In this document: piece by piece, positions 45,474-53,792 of the stretch
Layout of the letters: every line of letters starts with the position of its first letter
Position numbering within the stretch: position 1 is the stretch's first letter
From: BCD1 sp942492125
GTDB lineage: Bacteria; Bacteroidota; Bacteroidia; Chitinophagales; Saprospiraceae
Assembly: GCA_942492125.1 (NCBI GenBank)
Contig: CALODM010000010.1
Coordinates: 6,050-70,049, forward strand
Direction of reading: 5' to 3'
DNA length: 64,000 nt
Translations under genes and position numbers: made by a program
Notes under the pieces: generated by a model
Told to the model about the DNA's origin: nothing
The model's input: only the letters and a program-made list of their open reading frames with translations
Database searches by the model: none

Positions 45474-46988
45474 ATGAGCAGCAATATTCAGTTACAACAA
45501 AAATCACACACCAATATCCAAAAGGCTGTTAAAATTGCCGTAGCCCATGGAGATGGTATTGGTCCGGAAATCATGAAGGCCACTCTGCGTATCCTTGAAG
45601 CTGCTGGAGCCAATATAGAGCCGGAATTCATTGATCTAGGAGAGCAGGTGTACTTAAGCGGAAATTCCGCGGGTATCGATAAGAAAGCCTGGGAAGTCAT
45701 CAATCGCAACAGGATTATCCTCAAGGCGCCTATCACCACTCCCCAGGGAAAGGGGTACAAGAGTCTGAACGTAACTCTCCGTAAGTCATTGGGATTATTC
45801 GCCAATGTAAGACCGGTGAGTGCTATGGATCCTTTTGTCTCCACCGGACATCCGAAAATGGATGTGGTGATCGTTCGGGAAAATGAAGAGGATCTGTATG
45901 CGGGCATAGAGCATCAGCAGACCCATGATGTTGTACAATGCCTGAAGCTGATCACCCGCCCGGGATCAGAAAAGATAGTCCGTTATGCATTTGAATATGC
46001 CAGGGCTTATGGCAGAAAGAAGGTGACTTGTATGGTAAAGGACAATATCATGAAACTGACCGACGGGTTATTCCACCGGGTCTTTGATGAGATTGCCCGC
46101 GAATATCCTGACATTGAGAATGAAACCCAAATTATTGATATTGGTGCCGCAAGGTTAGCAGCCCGTCCTGAGCAGTATGATGTGGTGGTGACCTCCAATT
46201 TATACGGAGATATCATTTCTGATATCGTGGCAGAAATTGCCGGTTCAGTAGGTTTGGCCGGTTCCGCCAATATAGGCAAAGAAATGGCCATGTTCGAAGC
46301 CATTCATGGTTCTGCTCCCGATATTGCCGGACAAAATATTGCCAACCCATCAGGCCTTATCAACGCTTCGGTCATGATGCTTGCCCATATCGGACAAACA
46401 GAGATTGCCGACAAGGTCAAGAATGCCTGGCTGGCGACCATTGAGGATGGTATTCATACAGCCGATATCTACAAAGAAGGATGGAGTAAAAAGAGGGTGT
46501 CAACCTCGGAGTTTGCTGAAGCCATTATTACCCGAATTGGAGCACACCCCAAAGTGTTAAAAGCAAGTGAATTGACAAAAGGCAGCGGTCAGATCACCAT
46601 TGGGGAATATAAGCGTACTCAAATGACCAAAACGTTGGTGGGAATAGACGTTTTTATTGACTGGCAGGGATCTGATCCGAATATCATTGGAAGCAAATTA
46701 GCCAATCTTGGAGCTAAAGGAATGAAACTCAAAATGATCACCAATCGTGGGGTAAAGGTTTATCCGGACGGTATGGAACAAACTTATTGTACAGATCACT
46801 GGCGTTGTCGCTTTGTCGCTGAAGAGGCTGACACGGCTATCTCTCCGCCAGTTTACTGCAAGGTTTCCTATGAGCGTATATTGCTCCTGTTGAGTACCTT
46901 GGCCGAACAAGGTTTTGATGTGATCAAAACAGAAAACCTGTACGAGTTTGATGGCAGGCGAGGATTCTCCCTGGGACAAGGAGAGTAG
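45474..46988 (+). CDS. icd: NADP-dependent isocitrate dehydrogenase (long form with C-terminal domain)
   Basis: TCA-cycle enzyme converting isocitrate to 2-oxoglutarate and CO2. At 504 residues it is the long form (as in Thermus and Rickettsia) with an extra ~150-residue C-terminal domain. Isocitrate-binding GKGYKSLNVTLRKSLGLFANVRP includes the conserved Ser and Arg residues, followed by VIVRENEEDLYAGIEHQ; TSNLYGDIISDIVAEIAGSVGLAGSANIG binds metal and cofactor; the C-terminal TLVGIDVFIDWQGSDPNIIG and MEQTYCTDHWRCRF mark the added domain. Start ATG at 45474. (Motif strings are abbreviated reads of longer matches.) A small gene follows after 73 bases on the same strand. Confidence 0.95.
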   Translation: MSSNIQLQQKSHTNIQKAVKIAVAHGDGIGPEIMKATLRILEAAGANIEPEFIDLGEQVYLSGNSAGIDKKAWEVINRNRIILKAPITTPQGKGYKSLNVTLRKSLGLFANVRPVSAMDPFVSTGHPKMDVVIVRENEEDLYAGIEHQQTHDVVQCLKLITRPGSEKIVRYAFEYARAYGRKKVTCMVKDNIMKLTDGLFHRVFDEIAREYPDIENETQIIDIGAARLAARPEQYDVVVTSNLYGDIISDIVAEIAGSVGLAGSANIGKEMAMFEAIHGSAPDIAGQNIANPSGLINASVMMLAHIGQTEIADKVKNAWLATIEDGIHTADIYKEGWSKKRVSTSEFAEAIITRIGAHPKVLKASELTKGSGQITIGEYKRTQMTKTLVGIDVFIDWQGSDPNIIGSKLANLGAKGMKLKMITNRGVKVYPDGMEQTYCTDHWRCRFVAEEADTAISPPVYCKVSYERILLLLSTLAEQGFDVIKTENLYEFDGRRGFSLGQGE

Positions 46989-47061
46989 TAAATGAATAAA
47001 AAGAACTTGTATAACTTCATATAGATCACCCGATTTTTTTTTAACACAAAAATTAAATATC

Positions 47062-47325
47062 ATGATAATATCAGTTGCAGATACATTTACGCAAAAAGCG
47101 GTATGTGAGAAAAAACCCAATATAGATAATGAAGCGCTTCAGCAATTGGTTTTCCAGGCCATTGAAAAAATTGGGCTGGATCCGAAAGAAGTGAAATGGA
47201 ACGAATACGGACATCTGGAGCTCAAGCAGCCCAATAACCTCAAACTCCATACTTTAATGTTGAAGATGGAGGAATTGGGATTGGATCTAAAGATGACGAA
47301 ACAGACTTTGATCGAGATCTGTTAG
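47062..47325 (+). CDS. Small hypothetical protein downstream of icd
   Basis: An 87-residue acidic soluble protein, start ATG 47062. The core VKWNEYGHLELKQPNNLKL and LMLKMEELGLDLKMTKQ resembles the small alpha/beta module (V-E-L-G-E-x-E-L ... L-x-x-L-G-F-E-L) that precedes the AraC-type HTH in some Bacteroidota regulators; here it stands alone without HTH. That resemblance is from memory and tentative. Position suggests co-transcription with icd. Confidence 0.6.
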   Translation: MIISVADTFTQKAVCEKKPNIDNEALQQLVFQAIEKIGLDPKEVKWNEYGHLELKQPNNLKLHTLMLKMEELGLDLKMTKQTLIEIC

Positions 47326-47423
47326 TTATATTTTATGACGTAAATAACACGGTCATATTGTTTACATGGATTCCTTAAGCAAAAGTGGCTTTATCCCGAG
47401 GTTGGTATTTTCCAAAATTTCCG

Positions 47424-47470
47424 GATAAATCTACAATGCAAAGCCATGTATTCAATATGACCTTTTTTTA
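47424..47470. repeat. Dispersed direct repeat, copy 1
   Basis: AAATCTACAATGCAAAG, CATGTATTCAATATGA and a T-rich tail form a ~45-base element repeated with few changes at 49714-49758. It lies just downstream of the stop of the decayed 47496-48050 gene. Confidence 0.65.
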
Positions 47471-47495
47471 TTGATTTTGGTTTTTCTTGAATATA

Positions 47496-48050
47496 TCAGT
47501 CTTTTTCAGCCCCTGGTTTAATAGCTTCTTTTGGGTCTATTCCCTTATCCACCTGATCATAATCAAGTGTGGACCCTCCCATACTATGGGGAATCAAATA
47601 AACCACCGTCATTACTACTGCAGCTGTCAATACCGCCGCTCTACTAATTTTCTCCTTCTTTTTGGGTTTGAAACCAATGATAGCCAGCGCCAATGTCCAG
47701 ACAACCTACATGATGAGCATTTTATTATCCGTAAAATCTACACTTGTGACAGAATACTTGGTTTGGTAGCGCTTGTAATGCAATGATGCGGTGTAATTAG
47801 CACCTTCAAAATAGGGTATTTGAATTTTTGCTCCTTCGGTTGTTTCCTGAGAGCGCAATAGTTCATAGTTGTATTTTTCTCCGGCATGCTCCAAATAACC
47901 TTTATACTCGTAAGTAGGACCTGTACTTCTTTGATAGATCATAGCAGCCAAGGCCATAAAGACAGCGAAAACCCACAGGAATATTTTTTTATCATTTTTG
48001 TGTTGTTTTTTCTGATGTTTTATGTGCAAGCAGTAACAAATGTATTTCAC
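47496..48050 (-). pseudogene. Decayed membrane-protein gene with in-frame stop and apparent internal deletion
   Basis: The minus strand reads a membrane-anchored N-terminus (FLWVFAVFMALAAMIYQRST, then GPTYEYKGYLEHAGEKYNYE), stops at TAG 47706-47708, and carries on in the same frame as VVWTLALAIIGFKPKKKEK, AAVVMTVVYLIPHSMGGSTL and DYDQVDKG. From memory, a conserved Bacteroidota membrane-protein family has an N-terminal GPTYPVKG block, a ~100-residue middle domain and a C-terminal DLTDNKT...VYLIPHSxxGSELDY block. Here both ends are present, the middle is missing, and the stop lies right after FTDNKMLIM. So a two-hit pseudogene (deletion plus nonsense) is the best reading; two small independent proteins are less likely. 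Confidence 0.65.
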
Positions 48051-48070
48051 TTAAATTTGGACAAATTATT

Positions 48071-49534
48071 TCATGTTCCGCAAAAAGTCTGATAACCTGT
48101 ATCGAAGCCTTGAGGTATTTGTTGAAATTGCAGTTCATCGGGATGATTATCGTAAGGTTTCGAGAGTTGTTCCAGTAATTGCTTAAAGGGAGTCATATTG
48201 CCTTCCACTGCAGCCTCCAGAACATTTTCTACCCAATGGTTGCGCGGGATAACTTTGGGGTTTACTTTATTCATTATTTCTAGGCTTTGCGCTTTACGCT
48301 CGTCCCCCGGATGTGTATTTTTCCATTTTTGCATCCAACCTCTAAATTCCTCTAGTTTAAAAAGGGGCCCATCAGGTTCTTTTTTTTGTTGTAAGGCCAA
48401 AAATACTTGTGTATAATCCGCCCTGCTGGTTTCCATTAACGAGAGTAGTCCATCTACCAATTCTTTATCCATATACTTGGGATTCAGAATGCCAAGCTTG
48501 CCATACATCATGGCGTACCATTTTTTGGTAAATTTTTCCTTAAATCCTTCTATAACTTCCTTAACCAGGTCCACGGCTTTTTGCTGGTTTTCTGAAATTA
48601 TGGGCAACAGGGCACTGGCAAAGACGGTTAAGTTCCATTGTGCAATATAGGGTTGGTTGCCAAAGGCATAGCGGCCGCGGGTATCAATTGAGCTAAAAAC
48701 GGTCCTCGGGTTGTAGGCATTCATAAATGCACATGGGCCATAGTCAATGGTCTCGCCTGCTATGCTCATGTTGTCGGTGTTCATAACGCCGTGGATAAAT
48801 CCGACCCTCATCCAATTAACCATCAGATCTATTTGTTTATGCATAACAGCTTTTAACAGTTCAAGGGCAGGATTGTCCGTATCCGTTATTGCTGGATAAT
48901 GCCTTTGTATGGTGTAGTTCGTAAGCGCTCGTAAATCTTCTACAGAACAAAATCTACGAGCATACTCAAAGGTACCCACACGAATGTGGCTATTTGCCGT
49001 ACGCGTCAGCACAGCCCCGTTGTGTACCTCTTCGCGGTAAACCTTCTCTCCGGTTGAAACTACCGACAGGCTCCGGGTGGTGGGAATGCCTAAATGGTAC
49101 ATGGATTCACTAATGAGATATTCGCGCAGCATGGAATACAGGGTTGCCCTGCCATCGCCACGACGGGAGTAAGGTGTTTGCCCAGAGCCCTTTAATTGTA
49201 TGTCGAATCTTTTACCCCTTGGATCAATCTGTTCGCCTAATAAAATGGCTCTGCCATCGCCTAACATGGTAAAGTGGCCAAACTGGTGCCCGGCATATGC
49301 TTGTGCCAAAGGTTGAGCTCCCTCAGGTATCTTGTTTCCTGAAAAATATCCGGCAATGTTTTCTTCCTCCTCATTTAAAAATCCGAGACCCAAATCATTA
49401 GCCAATCTTTCGTTAAAAAACACTATTGCTGGCTTCGCTACCGGCACTGGCTGTTGAAGGGTAAAAAAAGCTGCCGGTAATTTTGTATAAGTGTTTTCTA
49501 TTTGCCAATTGTGTTTCTTGATGTTCGTGAGCAT
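48071..49534 (-). CDS. selO: Protein adenylyltransferase SelO (YdiU/UPF0061)
   Basis: Pseudokinase-fold enzyme that transfers AMP from ATP to protein Ser/Thr/Tyr residues, involved in redox homeostasis in known members. The 487-residue length is normal. AYAGHQFGHFTMLGDGRAIL and QLKGSGQTPYSRRGDGRATL are signature blocks; FIHGVMNTDNMSIAGETIDY contains the catalytic Asn and metal-binding Asp. The C-terminal CxxC-like redox motif of some selenoproteins appears reduced to a single Cys near the end (YQTFCGT), whose preceding residue in eukaryotes is often Sec or Cys. Start 49534. It is bordered by decayed genes on both sides. Confidence 0.94.
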   Translation of the reverse strand: MLTNIKKHNWQIENTYTKLPAAFFTLQQPVPVAKPAIVFFNERLANDLGLGFLNEEEENIAGYFSGNKIPEGAQPLAQAYAGHQFGHFTMLGDGRAILLGEQIDPRGKRFDIQLKGSGQTPYSRRGDGRATLYSMLREYLISESMYHLGIPTTRSLSVVSTGEKVYREEVHNGAVLTRTANSHIRVGTFEYARRFCSVEDLRALTNYTIQRHYPAITDTDNPALELLKAVMHKQIDLMVNWMRVGFIHGVMNTDNMSIAGETIDYGPCAFMNAYNPRTVFSSIDTRGRYAFGNQPYIAQWNLTVFASALLPIISENQQKAVDLVKEVIEGFKEKFTKKWYAMMYGKLGILNPKYMDKELVDGLLSLMETSRADYTQVFLALQQKKEPDGPLFKLEEFRGWMQKWKNTHPGDERKAQSLEIMNKVNPKVIPRNHWVENVLEAAVEGNMTPFKQLLEQLSKPYDNHPDELQFQQIPQGFDTGYQTFCGT

Positions 49535-49635
49535 ATTTAATCAACGTATTAAAATGATTATAATCCAATGATTTCAGTGTGCAAAGGCAGTAGCCGTGAT
49601 TAGTGGATATTAATTCTGCACTTTGTTATAAGCAG

Positions 49636-49737
49636 TTATTGCTTGCTGACTATCATCTTTTTACTCGATACAATCTTCCCGTTTTGCTTCAATAGGTAAC
49701 TATGGCAAAACATAGTAAATCTACAAGGTAAAGTCAT
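49636..49737 (-). pseudogene. T9SS sorting-domain tail remnant
   Basis: A 33-codon frame, ATG 49735-49737 to TAA 49636-49638, ends SYLLKQNGKIVSSKKMIVSK plus Q. This is the typical last strand pair of a T9SS type A sorting domain (G-x-Y-L-x-K-Q-N-G-K-x-V...K). Nothing upstream in the same frame encodes the rest of a secreted protein; the fragment begins inside copy 2 of the dispersed repeat. Confidence 0.6.
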
Positions 49738-49758
49738 GTATTCAATATGATATTTTTT
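49714..49758. repeat. Dispersed direct repeat, copy 2
   Basis: Second copy of the 47424-47470 element, same orientation, 2.29 kb away. The interval between copies holds the decayed membrane-protein gene and selO. Confidence 0.65.
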
Positions 49759-49761
49759 ATT

Positions 49762-49993
49762 TTATTCACTTACTGAAGATACGTATTTTTCTCTATCCGT
49801 CCCTGAAAACCCTTCACATCCTGGGAACCTGGGCATATTTGGTACTTTAATAAATATTGGCCTGACTTTTTCAATTGGAGGCGGGGGCGGGGGTGGGGGC
49901 GGGGGCGGTTTTTTTATCAATTTGACCAGTTAAAGATATAGAGCCAAAAAGACTAAAGGCAATCAATAATATTTTCTTACTTAATGATGTCAT
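49762..49993 (-). pseudogene. TonB-like proline-rich peptide gene, shifted by a T7 run
   Basis: ATG 49991-49993 begins a signal peptide (SLSKKILLIAFSLFGSISLT). After GQIDKK the plus-strand T7 run at 49909-49915 shifts the frame; with T6 the reading becomes eleven prolines, then IEKVRPIFIKVPNMPRFPGC, EGFSGTDREKY and a stop at 49762-49764. The VPNMPRFPGCE block after a proline tract is characteristic of Bacteroidota TonB-family proteins, but the protein ends there, before the YP..A.......G.V.V TonB fold. So it is a truncated TonB-like remnant or a small secreted peptide, and is off by one base (232 = 3x77+1). Confidence 0.6.
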
Positions 49994-50102
49994 AACTAAT
50001 TTTTTAGGCCAATTTCTCAGAATGAAATTCTTGTTTTGCAGGGATTTATATCCGCTTACCCCAACTTGCAAATATCGGTACATAAATTCCACGGCCTTAC
50101 CT

Positions 50103-51378
50103 TCAATCTCCGCCAAACATTCTCCCCGGATAAACAATTAGCTGAATGAAATTGAACTCAATATTGTTAAAGTTGACGGAGTCATTATCATTAACATCCA
50201 GCTGGAGGTCAGGGAACCACCTCAAATTTGTTCTTAGTATCCAGCTCTGTATCCTGTTTGGGCGGATATCCCATCCAAAAGTCAGCCCATAACTCCATTG
50301 GTTATCTGAAATATCCTGAGTCAGTTGTCCTTCAAAAGATTCCTTAAAAGATAGATTTTCGTAGCTCACCGCCGGACCCAGGAAGGGTGCAAAACCGTGG
50401 TAGTCAAATAAAAATTTAGTAACCTCGAAAACCAAAGATCTTCTTTTGGCACTCTGGACTACACCGTAGGTATTTGTTCCGGATGAATAACTCCGATACC
50501 CCATAGCTATATTTAAATCAGGTTGGTGGAAATAATACCCCAGCGTGAAATCTGCCATTAAAGCGGTACTGTAGCGTTCAATGAAAGGCCATTGGTTGTC
50601 ATTGTAACTATTATCGCCGAGCCAGAAAGCAGAAGAAAGACCGACTCCGAAGTAAAAGTTATTCAACTGTTTCCTGTCGGCAAGTATTTTTGTCACCTCA
50701 GCCGTTCGGCCAGATTCCCAGTCTTTTTCAGCACTTAAGGTTGTTTCCAACATGTATTTATAGGAAACGCAAAAGTACAAGGGAGGGGTGTCTATTTCCC
50801 TTAAATCAGTCCTGGAAATGTAATAATCCTGTTTGTTGGCATAGTTCCAGGTAAGGCCGGCTTCGAAAAGATGTTGCCTGTAGTTATAGGTCAACCCACC
50901 TAACAGGGGAAATGAGGTATGGTTGAGGTCTGGTCCGTTGCCGTATTCCAGGTTATTATTATTTTGTTCAAAATAATAGGAGGAAAGGGAAATGCCCGCG
51001 AAAGGCCTGACTTTGTTGTGTTTTACCCGCCATGGATAAAATTTAAAAACGGTTTCCACGCCACTGTAATAGGTAACTTCCTGGTTGTTCTTTTTTAAAA
51101 CCGGGCTAAAAAGCGGAATGGCGATGTAAAAGTCTGCATGTCCCCAAAAGTGGGTCCCTCCAATAAGAAATCTGGATCTATGCAACCCCCGTAAGGTCCA
51201 AAGACTGTATTCCTCCGGTCGAATTCAGGAAAGTGGATGATCCTTTATGGTTTGTCTGGTAGTCAATTCCCAGAGTTAATTGTGCAAACCGGTGTCGGGT
51301 TTGTTTTTCTATATAAACCTGAGCGAAAGAAAACTGGCAAAGTAGAAAAAATACGATAGTGAATTTGAGATGTTTCAT
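50103..51378 (-). CDS. Outer-membrane barrel protein, frame split by a C5 run
   Basis: ATG 51376-51378 starts a signal peptide (HLKFTIVFFLLCQFSFAQ) and runs 66 codons to a stop after TGGIQSLDLTG. Removing one base of C5 at 51186-51190 joins it to LHRSRFLIGGTHFWGHADFY and the remaining ~355 residues, giving a 424-residue barrel. Alternating strands (FEAGLTWNYANKQDYYI, MADFTLGYYFHQPDLNIAMG, SWILRTNLRWFPDLQLDVN) and the C-terminal FNNIEFNFIQLIVYPGRMF support an outer-membrane barrel. The 1276-base span is one over a multiple of three. No specific transport function is recognised. Confidence 0.75.
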
Positions 51379-51478
51379 TATAAAAGTGGAATGTATTTTA
51401 GGTGTCCATTAATCAGTCAATGAGTCAACAGGCCTATTCCTGGGGTATTGTTAAAAAATGTACATATCTCTGGTTAGC

Positions 51479-52510
51479 TTACGATTGCGGTAGAACTTTT
51501 ATGTCAATCTCCTCCACTGCAAAAATCCAGTCAGTCCCCAACATGGAAGGAGTAAGATATCCCTTTTCATCTATTGCTCCCCAAATCAAATTTATCATTT
51601 TGTGGATGCTCAGTACGGTAAATCGATAGGCTTCCGGTCCTTTAAGCTCAACGATACCCATTTCCCCACGATCATTTTTTGCTATAGCCTTCACATAGGT
51701 GCTTCCCTTGGCCAGTGCTTTTTCAGAAGGACCTTCAGGTAGAAAATTAATCAGTCGTTTGAGGATTAAGTTTCGGAGCCAGTTCAATTTTCCTTTCATC
51801 ATGCTGACCACAAAACCCGGAAATTCGGAGTAGGTCTCAATGTTTTTTATCCCTGTAGATTTATGGGCCGTAAATAAATCTGCCCGCCATGGATTGTATA
51901 CTGCCTTAAAAGATTTGTCAAGAATGTCAGCTTTTAGCTCGCTTTGAGCTGGCAGGGCTTTTTGGTATTTACCCTCTTTAAGGATATGTCCGGGTTTTTG
52001 GATATCCTTCAGGACGGTTTTAAGTGTTCCCCGGGATGCACCACCTACGGTAGCATAAATTATGGTCAATTGCGTAGGATCTTCAATTTGGTCACCAGCT
52101 ATTTTTGCCGCAACATCTGTGGGTACGACCCCAAATCCGGCCGCCGGGAGTATAACTATACCTGCTTGTTGCGCTTCTGAATGGTACTTAAAAGCCTGCT
52201 CCATTTCGGCAAATTCTCCAGCAATATCTAGATAGTGCGTTTTTGTTCGGAGGCATCCTCTGATGAGTCCATCCTGGGTCGCGGAGAAAGGACCCGCCAC
52301 ATTGACCAATACATCAATGTCAGCAAGATGATCCGCAGCATCTTCGGTGGAGAAAATTCGAGTTGGGCAATTCAACTCCTGACCTATTTGTTCTACCTTG
52401 CTGCTTCTTCCGGCAAGAACAGGTCTCAGGCCTTTATGGACTAAATGTTTTGCCAACAACTTGCCCGTATAGCCGCTTGCCCCATAGATAAGAATTTTTT
52501 TATTTTCCAT
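51479..52510 (-). CDS. Saccharopine dehydrogenase-like NAD(P)-binding protein (trans-acting enoyl reductase type)
   Basis: A 343-residue protein with the Rossmann motif ILIYGASGYTGKLLAKHLV and following LAGRSSKVEQIGQEL and VLVNVAGPFSATQDGLIRGC, as in the saccharopine dehydrogenase-like family that includes mycobacterial trans-acting enoyl reductases. HYLDIAGEFAEMEQAF and LPAAGFGVVPTDVAAKIAG are also conserved there. Substrate cannot be told from sequence. It lies 111 bases downstream of the MDR oxidoreductase gene on the same strand. Confidence 0.85.
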   Translation of the reverse strand: MENKKILIYGASGYTGKLLAKHLVHKGLRPVLAGRSSKVEQIGQELNCPTRIFSTEDAADHLADIDVLVNVAGPFSATQDGLIRGCLRTKTHYLDIAGEFAEMEQAFKYHSEAQQAGIVILPAAGFGVVPTDVAAKIAGDQIEDPTQLTIIYATVGGASRGTLKTVLKDIQKPGHILKEGKYQKALPAQSELKADILDKSFKAVYNPWRADLFTAHKSTGIKNIETYSEFPGFVVSMMKGKLNWLRNLILKRLINFLPEGPSEKALAKGSTYVKAIAKNDRGEMGIVELKGPEAYRFTVLSIHKMINLIWGAIDEKGYLTPSMLGTDWIFAVEEIDIKVLPQS

Positions 52511-52621
52511 TTGTAAAAGGTTATTATACCAGATTAAAATTAAGGATTTATTTCTAAAAAACTCAAGTGATCTCCAGTTTTACTGTTTTATCACCTTCAA
52601 TATATGAGGTCAAAGGAGTGG

Positions 52622-53611
52622 TTACAAACCATTCTGATCTGGGACATACACCTGAACCACAATTTTCCCGTGATGAACAGCATCTCCAAAACGCTGGATG
52701 GCCATGGGGGTTTCCTCAAGGGGGTAAGGCCCGTCGATGACCGTATTTACCTTACCCGCCTCAAAAAGATCGTGAATCTGTTCAAGTCCCTCATTCGATT
52801 TAAGCATGAGGATCTGGACGCTTTTGCTGGTGAACCTGGAAATCCACGGTTTTGCCAGGGCCAGCTGAATCAGCCTGCCGGGGGTGCCACCGACGGTGAC
52901 GTATTTACCTCCCGGTTTTAAAGATCGGGTATAGGCCCATGGGCGCCTGGTCGTTTTAGCGTCGATTATCAGATCATATTGCTGCCCGTTTTTGGTGAAA
53001 TCTTCTTTTTTGTAATCGATAATGTGATCATAACCTAAGGCTTTCATGCCTTCGAGTTTGTCGCCGGTATCAACACCCGTCACTTCAGCGTCATACATTT
53101 TGGCGATATGCAGCCCAAAGGTACCAACACCTCCTCCTGCACCGTTGATCAGGATCTTTTGTCCTTTTTGTATACCGCCCAATTCTATCAGTCCCTGAAC
53201 AGCGAGCAAGGCTGCATGAGGAATGGTAGCAGCTTCTTCAAAAGTCATGGCTGCCGGTTTTTTTATTACCGCCTTTGCATTGATAGAGATGTATTCCGCA
53301 AAACTGCCGAAGCCATAATTTGAAATATCCCCATACACAGCATCTCCGGGTTTAAAGGATGTTACCTCCTCCCCGACAGCTTCGATCACGCCGGATAATT
53401 CCATGCCTGGAATGGGGTTGCGTGGTTTGAAAATACCGTACAATAACCGGTAAGCATAAGGGCGGCCAGTGACCATACTCCAGTCATAGTCATTGACAGC
53501 TGAGGCATAGACTTTGATCAAAACCTCCTCTGTCTTTGGAACAGGTTTGGGAACTTCTTTGATCTGGAGGTTTTGTGTGGAGCCGAATTTTGAAAGGACA
53601 ACAGCTTTCAT
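52622..53611 (-). CDS. MDR-family NAD(P)-dependent oxidoreductase (quinone oxidoreductase-like)
   Basis: A 329-residue medium-chain reductase: GroES-like half with PGMELSGVIEAVGEEVTSFKPGDAVYGD (motif partial) and a Rossmann half with GQKILINGAGGGVGTFGLHIAK. The catalytic-zinc Cys/His set and the structural-zinc Cys quartet of alcohol dehydrogenases are absent, which places it with zinc-free quinone oxidoreductase/enoyl reductase-type members. Electron acceptor unknown. Same strand as the downstream saccharopine dehydrogenase-like gene. Confidence 0.88.
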   Translation of the reverse strand: MKAVVLSKFGSTQNLQIKEVPKPVPKTEEVLIKVYASAVNDYDWSMVTGRPYAYRLLYGIFKPRNPIPGMELSGVIEAVGEEVTSFKPGDAVYGDISNYGFGSFAEYISINAKAVIKKPAAMTFEEAATIPHAALLAVQGLIELGGIQKGQKILINGAGGGVGTFGLHIAKMYDAEVTGVDTGDKLEGMKALGYDHIIDYKKEDFTKNGQQYDLIIDAKTTRRPWAYTRSLKPGGKYVTVGGTPGRLIQLALAKPWISRFTSKSVQILMLKSNEGLEQIHDLFEAGKVNTVIDGPYPLEETPMAIQRFGDAVHHGKIVVQVYVPDQNGL

Positions 53612-53722
53612 GGGTTAAGGTTTTGGTAAATAAATATTCCGGCAATATAGCACGTTGTTCTGCTCCTGCCAGAATAGTTTTATCAACCGGGCTGATTATT
53701 CGACCAAGGGCTTCAAGACAGC

Positions 53723-53748
53723 TTCAAGGCGTCACCTGTAATGTTATG
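53723..53748. repeat. Imperfect direct repeat, left copy
   Basis: TTCAAGGCGTC, then CCTGTAATGTTAT. A similar 26-base stretch (TTCAAGGCGTCCC, GAATGTTAT) lies at 56031-56056. The pair brackets the amidase and Crp/Fnr genes. Confidence 0.45.
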
Positions 53749-53792
53749 CTTCTTTTTCAATGCTTCCAATACTTACCTCAACAGGGAATTTT

